Shown: positions 17,696 to 26,209, counted from the first letter of the stretch. The stretch: 64,000 nucleotides of DNA from an uncultured Ruminiclostridium sp. (GCA_934490165.1 CAKSTB010000016.1:3311-67310), one strand, 5' to 3'. Numbers and translations are program-made. The notes: generated by a model not told the origin, from the letters alone.

Positions 17696-17730
17696 AAGAA
17701 ACACCTCTTATATTTACATCTTATAACAGA

Positions 17731-17759
17731 ATTTTATCACAAATGCTGTAATAAGTCAA
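17731..17759 (-). promoter_or_regulatory. Sigma-A promoter of the chemotaxis receptor
   Basis: On the minus strand TTGACT (17754-17759), 17-base spacer, TAAAAT (17731-17736). This looks sigma-A type, unlike the sigma-28 promoter of flagellin. Confidence 0.75.
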
Positions 17760-17869
17760 GAAGTAAAGTGGTGCATTTGGTGGAATACACCAAAATATGT
17801 TGTATAACTGTACAAGTTGCACGAAAGCCGCCATGACTTAATGATCATGACGGCTCAGAAATTTGCCTG

Positions 17870-18370
17870 TCAACTCTGTGCAGTGAACAGACGTCTGCAA
17901 TATTTGTTATCCAGTCCGTGATACAGGAGCATACCGAGTACTCCGCAGGAGATTATCTCACCTGCACATACTGTCAGTGCCGAGAACCATATAGCATCGG
18001 GTACACCGTAAGCGTAGGTAAGTACGAGGGGTACTATGACAGTATTGGCGATTATGGGCGGCAGAGGGTATAAAACTCTGTGGTGCTTTCTCAGAAGATA
18101 TGTGCCGACCGCTCCTATGAGCGTGGCAAGACTTCCGAAGATAACATCCCATATTACCGCACCGGTCAGTATGTTTGAGATGATACAGCCTACAACCAGT
18201 CCCGGAATTGCCGCCGGAGTAAACACCGGCAGGATAGTGAGCGCCTCGGAAAGACGCACCTGAATTACGCCGTTTGTAAGCCCCAGCAGGTTGACAATAT
18301 AGGTCAGCACTACATAGATTGCGGCGATAACGGCTCCCTGTGTGATAAACAGGACTTTTTTGTTTCGCAT
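17870..18370 (-). CDS. queT: QueT-type queuosine-precursor ECF transporter S component
   Basis: 166 residues with five to six hydrophobic segments and the QueT-family signature around QVRLSEALTILPVFTPAAI. QueT proteins are the substrate-binding membrane subunit of group II energy-coupling-factor transporters; they import queuosine precursors (preQ1/preQ0/queuine) using a shared energising module encoded elsewhere. The assignment is supported independently by a preQ1-I riboswitch whose 3' end contains the RBS of this gene. Single-gene transcription unit with its own promoter. Confidence 0.9.
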   Translation of the reverse strand: MRNKKVLFITQGAVIAAIYVVLTYIVNLLGLTNGVIQVRLSEALTILPVFTPAAIPGLVVGCIISNILTGAVIWDVIFGSLATLIGAVGTYLLRKHHRVLYPLPPIIANTVIVPLVLTYAYGVPDAIWFSALTVCAGEIISCGVLGMLLYHGLDNKYCRRLFTAQS

Positions 18371-18379
18371 ATTGAATTG

Positions 18380-18440
18380 TCCTTTCGTAGTTTTGATTTA
18401 TCCGTCTTTTGACGGAAAGTGAGGATATTGCGAACTCACA
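18380..18440 (-). promoter_or_regulatory. preQ1-I riboswitch (translational) with inserted hairpin
   Basis: On the minus strand: P1 5' arm GUGAG (18435-18439), loop UUCGCAAUAUC, P1 3' arm CUCAC, an extra hairpin UCCGUC-AAAA-GACGGA, an A-rich linker, then CGAA followed by AGGA. Loop UUCG can pair with CGAA to form pseudoknot P2, which would hide the AGGA ribosome site of queT. The loop closely resembles the Thermoanaerobacter tengcongensis preQ1 aptamer (UCGCAGUAAC), including the C just before the P1 3' arm that recognises the ligand. The inserted hairpin is not part of the usual ~34-nt aptamer. Confidence 0.82.
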
Positions 18441-18447
18441 AAAAATG

Positions 18448-18476
18448 ATTTTAGCACAGTTAAAGCGCTTTGTCAA
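18448..18476 (-). promoter_or_regulatory. Sigma-A promoter of queT
   Basis: Minus-strand TTGACA (18471-18476), 17-base spacer, TAAAAT (18448-18453). Transcription would start a few bases before the riboswitch P1 stem. Confidence 0.8.
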
Positions 18477-18478
18477 GC

Positions 18479-19366
18479 TTATTTTTGTGTTTCTTCGACC
18501 GCCTTTATAAACCGCTTTATATCATCGGGGGCATCTTTGGCGTACATTATGACAAGCGGTATGCCAAGCGGATATTCAAGCGGTATAGTGACAAGCCCCG
18601 GGTGTATATCGTGCCAGCAGTCAAGCGAAAGCAATATGTCATCTGATTCGGCACAGCGGTTGAAAACCGTCATATCGTAAAAACTCGGGGTATCAATGAC
18701 CGTTACATTGCCGTGTGAGATAAGCTCTTTTCTGAGCTCGTCGTTGTTCGAAGAGTCGCCCTGCTTCACCATCATTACCGTTTCGCCCTCAAGGTCGGCG
18801 ACAGATATGGATTTTTTCCTTGCAAGGCGGTGTGTGCGTGAAATCGCAACTGTAAAACAGCACTTGCCTATTTCAAGCGTATTGCATTCGTTTCTCCATA
18901 TTTTAGAGTCGCAGGGACCGACAAGAAAATCAAACTTCTCTCCGAGTGAGGAAACAACAGATACTATATCGTTATGGTTATCGTCAAACGGCACAAGGTG
19001 CAGTTTGTATCCGGGAAAACGGTCGTTAAGCGTATACCACAGATCCATAAGAGGCTTGGCAGGATTTAAAAGCGATGTTCCCACGCAGAAGGTCTTTTCG
19101 TATTTTTCCTCCTCCTTTTTCGCCTTAAGTACGGCATTTTCGGAGCGTTCTATTATATCTTTTGAAGCTGTGTAAATGATTTTGCCTGCGTTTGTCAGCG
19201 TCACACCGGAAGAATTGCGGTTGAACAAGGTCAGCGAAAGCCGGCTTTCAAGCGTGTTTATCTGCTTCATTACAGCGGTCGGAGAGATATACAGCTTTGA
19301 TGATGCCAAAGTAAAGCTGCCGCAGTCGGCAACGGTTATGAATGTCTTTATTGCCGGGTCATACAT
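18479..19366 (-). CDS. LysR-family transcriptional regulator
   Basis: 295 residues from ATG 19366, preceded by GAGGTG; a longer upstream frame would run into the promoter region. The winged helix-turn-helix (residues 1-60) has FITVADCGSFTLASSKLYIS and KQINTLESRL, and the rest is the periplasmic-binding-protein-like effector domain. It is divergent from the flavodoxin and aldo-keto reductase genes, 121 bases apart, the standard arrangement for a LysR protein regulating its neighbours. Effector unknown. Confidence 0.92.
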   Translation of the reverse strand: MYDPAIKTFITVADCGSFTLASSKLYISPTAVMKQINTLESRLSLTLFNRNSSGVTLTNAGKIIYTASKDIIERSENAVLKAKKEEEKYEKTFCVGTSLLNPAKPLMDLWYTLNDRFPGYKLHLVPFDDNHNDIVSVVSSLGEKFDFLVGPCDSKIWRNECNTLEIGKCCFTVAISRTHRLARKKSISVADLEGETVMMVKQGDSSNNDELRKELISHGNVTVIDTPSFYDMTVFNRCAESDDILLSLDCWHDIHPGLVTIPLEYPLGIPLVIMYAKDAPDDIKRFIKAVEETQK

Positions 19367-19409
19367 ATAATTCACCTCGGATAAGAAGTATAAACTTTTG
19401 GTTAATACG

Positions 19410-19456
19410 ATGATAACATATCGGATATTCCATGTCAAGGGAAAATGTGATAAAAT
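19410..19456. promoter_or_regulatory. Divergent promoters of LysR and flavodoxin genes
   Basis: Minus strand: TTGACA (19433-19438), 17-base spacer, TATCAT (19410-19415) for the LysR gene. Plus strand: TTCCAT (19428-19433), 17-base spacer, TAAAAT (19451-19456) for the flavodoxin gene. The -35 elements overlap, so a LysR protein bound here could control both. Confidence 0.65.
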
Positions 19457-19486
19457 GTAAGTACAAAACAAGAAAGGGTGGTTAAG

Positions 19487-19990
19487 ATGTCGGATAAACT
19501 TATAGTATACTATTCAAGAGCCGATGAAAACTATGTCAGCGGAGAGCTGAAGATGCTTTCGGTCGGAAATACCGAGGTAGCCGCAGGTTATATCAAAGAG
19601 CTTACGGGTGCGGCTGTGTTCAAAATAGAGCAGAAAAAACCGTATTCGGCAGGCTATAACGAATGTATAGCGCAGGCACAGGCGGATCTGAAAAGCGACG
19701 CAAGACCGGAGCTTGTAAATATGCCTGAGAGCATAGATAAGTACAGTGTTATCTATCTGTGCTATCCTAACTACTGGGGCACTGTTCCTATGGCGGTATT
19801 TACATTCCTTGATAATTTCAGCTTTGAAGGCAAGACGGTAAAACCGCTTTGTACGCATGAGGGAAGCGGTATGGGCAGAAGCGAAAGCGATATCAAGGCT
19901 CACTGCAAGGGCGCAAAGGTCGAAAAAGGACTTGCAATACACGGAAGCAGTGCGGGAAAAAGCAAGTCGCAGATTGAAAAATGGATATAA
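19487..19990 (+). CDS. Flavodoxin
   Basis: 167 residues from ATG 19487 (RBS AAAGGGTGG just upstream; an in-frame GTG at 19478 overlaps that RBS). It is a flavodoxin_4-type protein: N-terminal IVYYSRADENY forms the FMN phosphate loop, YLCYPNYWGTVPMAV lies near the isoalloxazine ring, and LCTHEGSGMG is typical of this branch. Small FMN electron carriers or quinone/flavin reductases. It is followed after 15 bases by an aldo-keto reductase, so the two form an operon, likely LysR-controlled. Confidence 0.87.
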   Translation: MSDKLIVYYSRADENYVSGELKMLSVGNTEVAAGYIKELTGAAVFKIEQKKPYSAGYNECIAQAQADLKSDARPELVNMPESIDKYSVIYLCYPNYWGTVPMAVFTFLDNFSFEGKTVKPLCTHEGSGMGRSESDIKAHCKGAKVEKGLAIHGSSAGKSKSQIEKWI

Positions 19991-20005
19991 AAGGAGGCTA
20001 TAAAT

Positions 20006-20845
20006 ATGGAATTTGTAACGCTTAATAACGGAGTGAAAATGCCGATACTCGGTTACGGCGTATATCAGACACCTGCCGAGGAAACAAAAAAGTGCGTACT
20101 TGACGCACTGAATACGGGTTATCGCAGTATAGATACCGCGCAGGCTTACGGCAATGAGGCGGGTGTCGGTGACGCTGTGGCAGAGTCGGGCATTGCAAGA
20201 GATGAGATATTCATCACAACTAAGATATGGATAACCAACGCCGGCTATGAAAAAGCAAAGAAATCTATAGACGAGTCGCTGAAAAAGCTCAGAACGGATT
20301 ATGTTGACCTGCTTCTTATACATCAGCCTTTCGGCGATTATTACGGAAGCTACAGAGCTATGGAAGAGGCGTACAGACAGGGAAAGGCTCGTGCAATAGG
20401 TGTATCTAATTTCTACCCGGATCGCTATCTTGATATCGAACACTTCTCGGAAATCAAGCCTGCTGTAAACCAGATGGAAACACACGTTTTCCAGCAGCAG
20501 AAGGTTTTGAGAGAGTATATGGCAAAGCACAATACTCAGCTTATGTCATGGGGTCCTTTTGCAGAGGGAAGAAACGACTTCTTCACAAATAAAGTGCTTT
20601 CCGATATCGGCGCAAAGTACGGTAAGAGCGTTGCTCAGACGGCACTGCGTTTTCTCATTCAGAGCGGCATAGTTGTTATACCGAAGTCGGTGCATCATGA
20701 GCGTATCGAGCAGAACTTCAACGTATTTGACTTTGAACTGTCCACAGAGGATATGCAGACTATCGCAAATCTTGATACGGGCAAAAGTCTTTTCTTCTCA
20801 CATCGTGATCCCGAAAGGGTCGAGTGGTTTATGTCCAGAGTCTGA
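20006..20845 (+). CDS. Aldo/keto reductase
   Basis: 279 residues. AKR-family TIM barrel with the catalytic tetrad visible: Asp and Tyr in IDTAQAYGNE, Lys in TTKIWITN and His in LLIHQPFGDYYG; the NADPH-binding IPKSVHHERIEQN is near the C-terminus. Reduces aldehydes or ketones with NADPH; related to the 2,5-diketo-gluconate reductase group (YtbE/YvgN type). RBS AAGGAGG. Second gene of the flavodoxin operon; converges on and abuts the small protein gene at 20846. Confidence 0.9.
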   Translation: MEFVTLNNGVKMPILGYGVYQTPAEETKKCVLDALNTGYRSIDTAQAYGNEAGVGDAVAESGIARDEIFITTKIWITNAGYEKAKKSIDESLKKLRTDYVDLLLIHQPFGDYYGSYRAMEEAYRQGKARAIGVSNFYPDRYLDIEHFSEIKPAVNQMETHVFQQQKVLREYMAKHNTQLMSWGPFAEGRNDFFTNKVLSDIGAKYGKSVAQTALRFLIQSGIVVIPKSVHHERIEQNFNVFDFELSTEDMQTIANLDTGKSLFFSHRDPERVEWFMSRV

Positions 20846-21007
20846 TTACTGTCTGATATAGATACCCTGATCTTCAATATAATCTTCAAGCTCCTGCTTC
20901 ATATCCCATATAGCCTCCTCTTTGTCGGCAGACTGTCTGTAGTCGCTTTTATCGGCAGTTTCGGGCTGTACGGGAGTTTCGGGAGCTTTTTTCTTTTCGT
21001 CTGTCAT
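20846..21007 (-). CDS. Small acidic hypothetical protein (53 residues)
   Basis: 53 residues from ATG 21007, preceded by AAAGGA and by a clear promoter (minus-strand TTGAAC 21069-21074, 17-base spacer, TAAAAT 21046-21051). The protein is charged, with a disordered Lys/Pro/Glu N-terminus and a helical acidic C-terminal half (EEAIWDMKQELEDYIED). No signal peptide or cysteines. I do not recognise the family. Promoter, RBS and sensible start support it as a real gene; its stop codon abuts that of the aldo-keto reductase. Confidence 0.65.
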   Translation of the reverse strand: MTDEKKKAPETPVQPETADKSDYRQSADKEEAIWDMKQELEDYIEDQGIYIRQ

Positions 21008-21109
21008 ATTTATCAAGTCCTTTCGGCGTATTTTTTGTTGTTTACATTTTATCACAATCTGTAGCACAGTTCAATATGCTGTGGCACAAAACGTCAGTGA
21101 TAACGGAAG

Positions 21110-21137
21110 TTGACATATTCTTTTAAATGAGTATAAT
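21110..21137 (+). promoter_or_regulatory. Sigma-A promoter of the MATE gene
   Basis: TTGACA (21110-21115), 16-base spacer, TATAAT (21132-21137). It overlaps in-frame ATG codons at 21127 and 21142, ruling out the first and making the second leaderless. Confidence 0.8.
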
Positions 21138-21165
21138 ATTTATGGACGAAGAAAGGAAGTTTAAA

Positions 21166-22530
21166 TTGAGCGTAGATATAAAAGAGAAAAAGAAATCCGG
21201 AACGGTTCTTATGACAGAGGGCTCTATCTGGAAAAAGCTGCTTATATTTTCCGTGCCGCTGATACTGGGCAACCTCTTACAGCAGTTATACAGCACGGTC
21301 GACTCGATAATTGTAGGTAACTGCGTAGGTAAAGAAGCGCTTGCTGCGGTTGGTGCGACAGGCTCTATCGTAAATCTGCTGATAGCGTTCAGTCAGGGCG
21401 CATCGGTCGGTGCGGGCGTTATCATATCGCAGTATATGGGCGCAAAGCGCAAGGACGATGTAAAGAGAGCAGTACATACCTCGATCGCAATCGCGGCGAT
21501 AATCGGTCTTGTGCTGACGGTCGCGGGCGTGTTTATGAGCAGACTGTTCCTTATATGGATGCAGACACCCGAAAATATCCTTGACAGTGCATCACTGTAC
21601 TTAGAGATCTACTGCGGCGGTTTGCTGTTCAACGTACTGTACAATATGTGTGCGGGAATATTCAATGCGGCGGGTAACTCAAGGCGACCGCTGTTATACC
21701 TCGGTGCGGCTTCAGTTGTCAATATAGCGCTTGACCTTATACTGATACAGGGTTTTGGTATGGGCGTTGAGGGCGCGGCGATAGCGACCGATGCGAGCCA
21801 GCTTGTTTCCTGCGTTATGGCCATAATCTATATGGTAAGGGTAAATGCGGATTATAAGCTGTTTATCCGTCAGATAAAGGTACACCGGGATATGGCGATA
21901 AGGATAATAAAGATAGGTCTGCCTACAGGCATTCAGAATATGGTCATCTCCTTTTCAAATGTGCTTGTGCAGGCTAGCGTCAACAGCTTCGGCTCGGACG
22001 CTGTAGCGGGCTTCGGTGCATATCTTAAGGTCGATGGCTTTAACATTCTGCCTGTGCTTAGTATAAGCATGGCGGTGACTACTTTTGTCGGACAGAATTA
22101 CGGCGCAAATAAGCCCGAGCGTGTCAAAAAGGGCATGTGGACGGCGCTCGGTATGGGCATCGTGTACACGATTATAACAGGTATTCTGCTTCTTGTGTTT
22201 GCCGATCCGATAATAAGGCTGTTTGCAAATGATGACGCGGTTGCCGCCTGCGGTGAAACAGCGATGAAATATTTCTGCCCGTTCTATTTCCTGCTTGCTG
22301 TTATGAATGTGCTTGCGGGGGCTGTAAGAGGTACGGGTAAGAGTGTGCCGCCGATGCTGATACTGCTGTTTGCAATGTGCATTTTCAGAATATTCTGGAT
22401 ATGGCTTATTGTGCCGCTTTTCCCGACTATTGACGGCGTTTATCTGCTGTATCCTGTTTCGTGGGTTATCGGTGCGGGACTTATGGTGCTGTATACATGG
22501 AAGGGTAAGTGGATGCCGAAAATCGAGTAA
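21166..22530 (+). CDS. MATE-family efflux transporter
   Basis: 454 residues starting at TTG 21166, chosen because GAAAGGAAG lies 7 bases upstream and the mRNA can only start near 21144. Twelve hydrophobic segments in two MatE halves, with the typical opening MTEGSIWKKLLIFSVPLILGN and LLQQLYSTVDSIIVGNCVG. MATE proteins export cationic drugs and metabolites using sodium or proton gradients. Family membership is clear; substrate is not. Single gene with its own promoter and terminator. Confidence 0.92.
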   Translation: MSVDIKEKKKSGTVLMTEGSIWKKLLIFSVPLILGNLLQQLYSTVDSIIVGNCVGKEALAAVGATGSIVNLLIAFSQGASVGAGVIISQYMGAKRKDDVKRAVHTSIAIAAIIGLVLTVAGVFMSRLFLIWMQTPENILDSASLYLEIYCGGLLFNVLYNMCAGIFNAAGNSRRPLLYLGAASVVNIALDLILIQGFGMGVEGAAIATDASQLVSCVMAIIYMVRVNADYKLFIRQIKVHRDMAIRIIKIGLPTGIQNMVISFSNVLVQASVNSFGSDAVAGFGAYLKVDGFNILPVLSISMAVTTFVGQNYGANKPERVKKGMWTALGMGIVYTIITGILLLVFADPIIRLFANDDAVAACGETAMKYFCPFYFLLAVMNVLAGAVRGTGKSVPPMLILLFAMCIFRIFWIWLIVPLFPTIDGVYLLYPVSWVIGAGLMVLYTWKGKWMPKIE

Positions 22531-22554
22531 AAATCCGGCTCGAAATGAATACAA

Positions 22555-22597
22555 AATAACGCAGATATGCTTTAAAACGGCACTGCGTTATTTTTTG
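22555..22597 (+). terminator. Terminator of the MATE gene
   Basis: AATAACGCAG (22555-22564) pairs with CTGCGTTATT (22583-22592), followed by TTTTT. Confidence 0.85.
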
Positions 22598-22617
22598 TGA
22601 AAATGCACAAAATGCTA

Positions 22618-22646
22618 TTGACGAAAACGATTACATGTGCTATGAT
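22618..22646 (+). promoter_or_regulatory. GH3 promoter with LacI-type operator between -35 and -10
   Basis: TTGACG (22618-22623), 17-base spacer, TATGAT (22641-22646). The spacer opens with AAAACGATTACA, sharing AAACGATTACA with the GH31 promoter. A LacI-family repressor bound here would exclude RNA polymerase. Confidence 0.72.
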
Positions 22647-22705
22647 AGCGGTGATATATATTGCGGTTTGCGTAAAAAGTCAACAACTGCAAGACGGAGG
22701 AGAAG

Positions 22706-25480
22706 ATGGAGAATAAATATAAATTCAGGGACAGCTCACTGTCATTTGATGAGCGTGTAAAGGATCTTTTATCAAGGCTTACGATCGAGGAAAAGGCGGG
22801 ACTGATGTCAAGCCATATGGCGGCAGTACCTCGTCTTGATATAGGCGAGTGGTATGTCGGTGCTGAGGTGGCAAGGGGATATGTTTCAAGAAACCCCGAT
22901 GAGCCGACTACCGTGTTTCCTCAGCCTATCGGGCTTTCGGGGACATTTGACACAGAGCTTATGGAAAAGGCGGGACTTGCGGCGGGCAAAGAAGCTCGGG
23001 TGCTGAACAAGCGCCACCCGAGCGGTCACCTTATGCTGTGGGGACCTACCGTTGACCTGTGCAGAAATCCGCTCTGGGGCAGAAATGAAGAGGGCTATGG
23101 TGAAGATCCGTTTCTGACAGGTGAAATGTCGGCGGCATACACCAAGGGACTTGCGGACAGGCACGGTGAGTATTATCAGTCGATACCGACATTGAAGCAT
23201 TTCTGTGCAAACAATACGGAAAATGAGCGAGGAACGGCATCTTCCGATATTGAGCCGAGAACGCTTAATGAATATTACTATGCGGCGTTTGAACGTCCTA
23301 TAACCTGCGGCGGTGCGTATTCTGTTATGGCGGCGTATAATGAGCTGTCGGGTGTGCCTGCGGTCATAAACCCCGATATACAGAATGTGCTGAAAGATAA
23401 GTGGGGGCTTGGCTTTGTCGTAACGGACGGCGGAGATTTTTCGCAGAATGTTGTATTCCACGGTTACAGCACTTCTCATGCGGAAACTGTCGCACTTGCC
23501 ATAAAGAACGGCACAGATGTTATGACCGACTGCGAAGATGTTGTTGCGGCATCGGTGCTGGAGGCGGTAAAGAGCGGACTTGTGTCGGAAAAGGATATCG
23601 ACAAGGCGCTTTACAACAGTATGCTTGCGCGTTTCAGACTGGGTGAGTTTGACGAAAAGCACCCATTCTCGGATATTGACGAAAGCGTGCTTGACTGCGA
23701 TGAGCATAAAATGCTCAATCACCGTGCGGCGCTTGAACAGACGGTGTTACTTAAAAATGACGGTATACTGCCGCTTGATACAAACAAGAGTGTTGCTGTG
23801 ATAGGTCTTAACGGTAACTGTAATCTGATGGACTGGTACACGGGTTATTCGTCATACAATACGACTATACTTGACGGCATAAGCGGAAAATTTGCCGGTG
23901 CGATGTACGACAACGGTTGTGACCGTGTGGTTATAAAATCTGAACTTACAGGAAAGTACCTCGGTGTTGCCGATGATGATACAGTAAGTGCAATTTACGA
24001 AAAGGACGATCCGAGGGCACTGTTTGAAAAGGCTGAATACGGTCACGACGAAACAACTTACCGCTCGCTTTACAATAACAGGTACATAACAGAAAACACC
24101 TGCAAGTGTGACAGTGAGAGCACTTACCGCTGGTATTCGCAAGAAATAATGAAGCCGCAGAAGCACGGAGATAAGGTGCTGTACCGCACATATTTCGGTA
24201 AGGCGCTCGGCGTTGACGAAAACGGTAAGCTGACGCTTGTAAAGCAGTTTGGGTTGACGGACGATAAGCTGTTTTGCGAGGAAGTGGTATCGGACGGTAT
24301 AAAAAGAGCGGCGGAGCTTGCAAAGAAAGCGGATTATGCGATAGTCTGCATAGGAAATGACCCGATGATAGTCGCCCGCGAAATGTACGACAGGAAAACG
24401 CTTGCGCTCCCTGCACACGATTCGGCGCTTGCGAGAGCGGTTTACAATGCTAACAATAATTGTGTGTTGACGCTTGTTTCAAGCTATCCGTTTGCTATAT
24501 GCGATGAGCAGGAGTATATGCCTGCGATAATCTACACGACCCATGCAGGTCCTGAGCTCGGCAATGCGTTTGCAGAGGTTATCAGCGGTGAATATTCACC
24601 TGCGGGCAGACTGGCGCAGACGTGGTATAAAAGCGAATATGAGCTTGCACCGATAGAAAGCTATGATATTATAGAAAACGATATGACATATCTTTACTAT
24701 AAGGGAAAGCCGCTTTATCCGTTCGGCTATGGACTGAGCTATGCGAGGTTTGAATATTCGGATCTTGAAGTGTACGAATATGACGACAGCATAAATATTT
24801 CGCTTGATGTCAAGAACATTTCGGATATTGACGGTGACGAGGTCGTGCAGATATATTTCTGTGCAGAAGACCCGTCCGTAAAGCGCCCGCTGAAACAGCT
24901 TACGGCTTTCACCCGCGTATATATAGAGAGTGGACAGACACAGCACATTGAGTTTGATATAAGTAAGTCGGAGCTTCGTTTCTATGATGTCAGCCGTGAG
25001 CGCTTTGCTATTGAGCAGGGACGATATACATTCATGGCAGGTGCTTCAAGCGAGGATATCAGGCTCACAAAAACTATTGATGCAGGCGGCGAAAAAATAC
25101 CGCCGAGAGAGCTTTGCAAGGGTATACCGGCAAAGAACTACGACGGTAAGTATAACACGAAAATGCAGTATAGTAAGAAGCTTGAAATGCACTATATGCT
25201 CGGCGGCGGACTGATTTATAACAACTGTATTCTCGGTGACGCAGAAAATATCGAGATAGTATGCGGAAGTCGTGTGAACGGCGGTAAAATAACCGTAAAA
25301 TACGGCGGTAAGACGCTGTGCGAGGCTGAGGTGAAGCCCACGGTGGATATCACAAGGTTTGATACGGTGACAGTCAAGCTTGACGGCGAGGTGCTTGAAA
25401 GTATCGACAGGGATAAGCCTGCGGTATTTGAGCTTTGGATGCCCGAACAGATCTACATACTGAGTTTCAGGGCTTATTGA
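22706..25480 (+). CDS. GH3 beta-glycosidase with inserted and C-terminal beta domains
   Basis: 924 residues, no signal peptide. GH3 N-terminal barrel (~14-310) with the candidate nucleophile Asp241 in FVVTDGGDF, in place of the common TDW. GH3 C-terminal domain is interrupted at about residues 395-530 by a segment with GKYLGV and RYIT motifs resembling a beta-trefoil/fascin-like carbohydrate-binding fold. It is followed by a fibronectin-like domain (LYPFGYGLSYARFEY onward) and a C-terminal ~110-residue beta-rich region resembling a family 6-type carbohydrate-binding module. Likely a cytoplasmic beta-xylosidase or beta-glucosidase acting on imported oligosaccharides. RBS GGAGGAG. Its 3' end overlaps the converging Crp/Fnr gene by 7 bases with no terminator between. 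Confidence 0.87.
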   Translation: MENKYKFRDSSLSFDERVKDLLSRLTIEEKAGLMSSHMAAVPRLDIGEWYVGAEVARGYVSRNPDEPTTVFPQPIGLSGTFDTELMEKAGLAAGKEARVLNKRHPSGHLMLWGPTVDLCRNPLWGRNEEGYGEDPFLTGEMSAAYTKGLADRHGEYYQSIPTLKHFCANNTENERGTASSDIEPRTLNEYYYAAFERPITCGGAYSVMAAYNELSGVPAVINPDIQNVLKDKWGLGFVVTDGGDFSQNVVFHGYSTSHAETVALAIKNGTDVMTDCEDVVAASVLEAVKSGLVSEKDIDKALYNSMLARFRLGEFDEKHPFSDIDESVLDCDEHKMLNHRAALEQTVLLKNDGILPLDTNKSVAVIGLNGNCNLMDWYTGYSSYNTTILDGISGKFAGAMYDNGCDRVVIKSELTGKYLGVADDDTVSAIYEKDDPRALFEKAEYGHDETTYRSLYNNRYITENTCKCDSESTYRWYSQEIMKPQKHGDKVLYRTYFGKALGVDENGKLTLVKQFGLTDDKLFCEEVVSDGIKRAAELAKKADYAIVCIGNDPMIVAREMYDRKTLALPAHDSALARAVYNANNNCVLTLVSSYPFAICDEQEYMPAIIYTTHAGPELGNAFAEVISGEYSPAGRLAQTWYKSEYELAPIESYDIIENDMTYLYYKGKPLYPFGYGLSYARFEYSDLEVYEYDDSINISLDVKNISDIDGDEVVQIYFCAEDPSVKRPLKQLTAFTRVYIESGQTQHIEFDISKSELRFYDVSRERFAIEQGRYTFMAGASSEDIRLTKTIDAGGEKIPPRELCKGIPAKNYDGKYNTKMQYSKKLEMHYMLGGGLIYNNCILGDAENIEIVCGSRVNGGKITVKYGGKTLCEAEVKPTVDITRFDTVTVKLDGEVLESIDRDKPAVFELWMPEQIYILSFRAY

Positions 25481-26160
25481 TCTTTATCAAGCCCGCAGTG
25501 GCACTTAAGCACGGTGAAGGTGTTTTTGTCGACCTTTATGCGACCTTCTTTTACAAGCTCGGACAGTCTGGCTGACATTGCACTGCGTTCTACTCCGAGA
25601 TAATCTGCCATAGAGCGGCGGTCGAGCGGCACAGTGAAGGTGTCGCTTCCGGCTTTCTTGGCTTCGTGGCTTAAGTATGCCATTATCTTTTCCTTGGTGG
25701 TGCGCTTTGAGATGATCTCGACCTTGCGGTTGAGCATCAGCGCGTTATCGGAAACGACTGTCAGCAGATTGCCGACAAACTGCGGATAAAACGGATAGGA
25801 CGACAGGGAAGACAGCTTGCCGTAATCAAGGAGCATAACGGTACAGTCGCTTGCGGCTTCTACGGTCACAGGGAGAAGCCTTACGTCCGAGCAGGCGAAT
25901 ACTTCGGCAAAGCTCCCGCCCTGCCTTATCAGAGCGGCAAGGTCGCGGTTGCCGTAATAATCCTCGCGGACGACCTGTACGCTTCCGGAAAGAACGATAC
26001 CAATACTGTCGGCGGGGTCGCCCTCGCTCATAATAATTTTGCCGGACTTTACGGTGACTGTCCTGCACGAAAGCTGTTTTGCGCAAAGTGCGGTGTTTTC
26101 CGCCGACATATTACGGAATAATTTGTTTTTTTGCAGAAATTCAAGTGTTTTTTTGTCCAT
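25474..26160 (-). CDS. Crp/Fnr-family transcriptional regulator
   Basis: 228 residues from ATG 26160, preceded by AGGAGG. The N-terminal cyclic-nucleotide-binding-type beta roll (~15-130) carries GDPADSIGIVLSGSVQVV, and a Crp-type helix-turn-helix (~165-220) carries DRRSMADYLGVERSAMSARL. There is no Fnr-like N-terminal cysteine cluster; two scattered cysteines (ALCAKQLSC) do not match it. Divergent from the transketolase pair, with a repeated motif in both promoters, so it may regulate itself and them. Effector unknown. Confidence 0.9.
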   Translation of the reverse strand: MDKKTLEFLQKNKLFRNMSAENTALCAKQLSCRTVTVKSGKIIMSEGDPADSIGIVLSGSVQVVREDYYGNRDLAALIRQGGSFAEVFACSDVRLLPVTVEAASDCTVMLLDYGKLSSLSSYPFYPQFVGNLLTVVSDNALMLNRKVEIISKRTTKEKIMAYLSHEAKKAGSDTFTVPLDRRSMADYLGVERSAMSARLSELVKEGRIKVDKNTFTVLKCHCGLDKDQ

Positions 26161-26209
26161 AGAACCTCCTGTTGAAAACGAAGCGGCAATAAAGCATATT
26201 TTGCCGATA

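Noticed and set aside
22886..23722. 278-codon minus-strand frame opposite the GH3 gene
   Set aside because: Shadow frame within a strongly supported glycosidase; Arg/Cys/His-rich translation of no sensible protein character.
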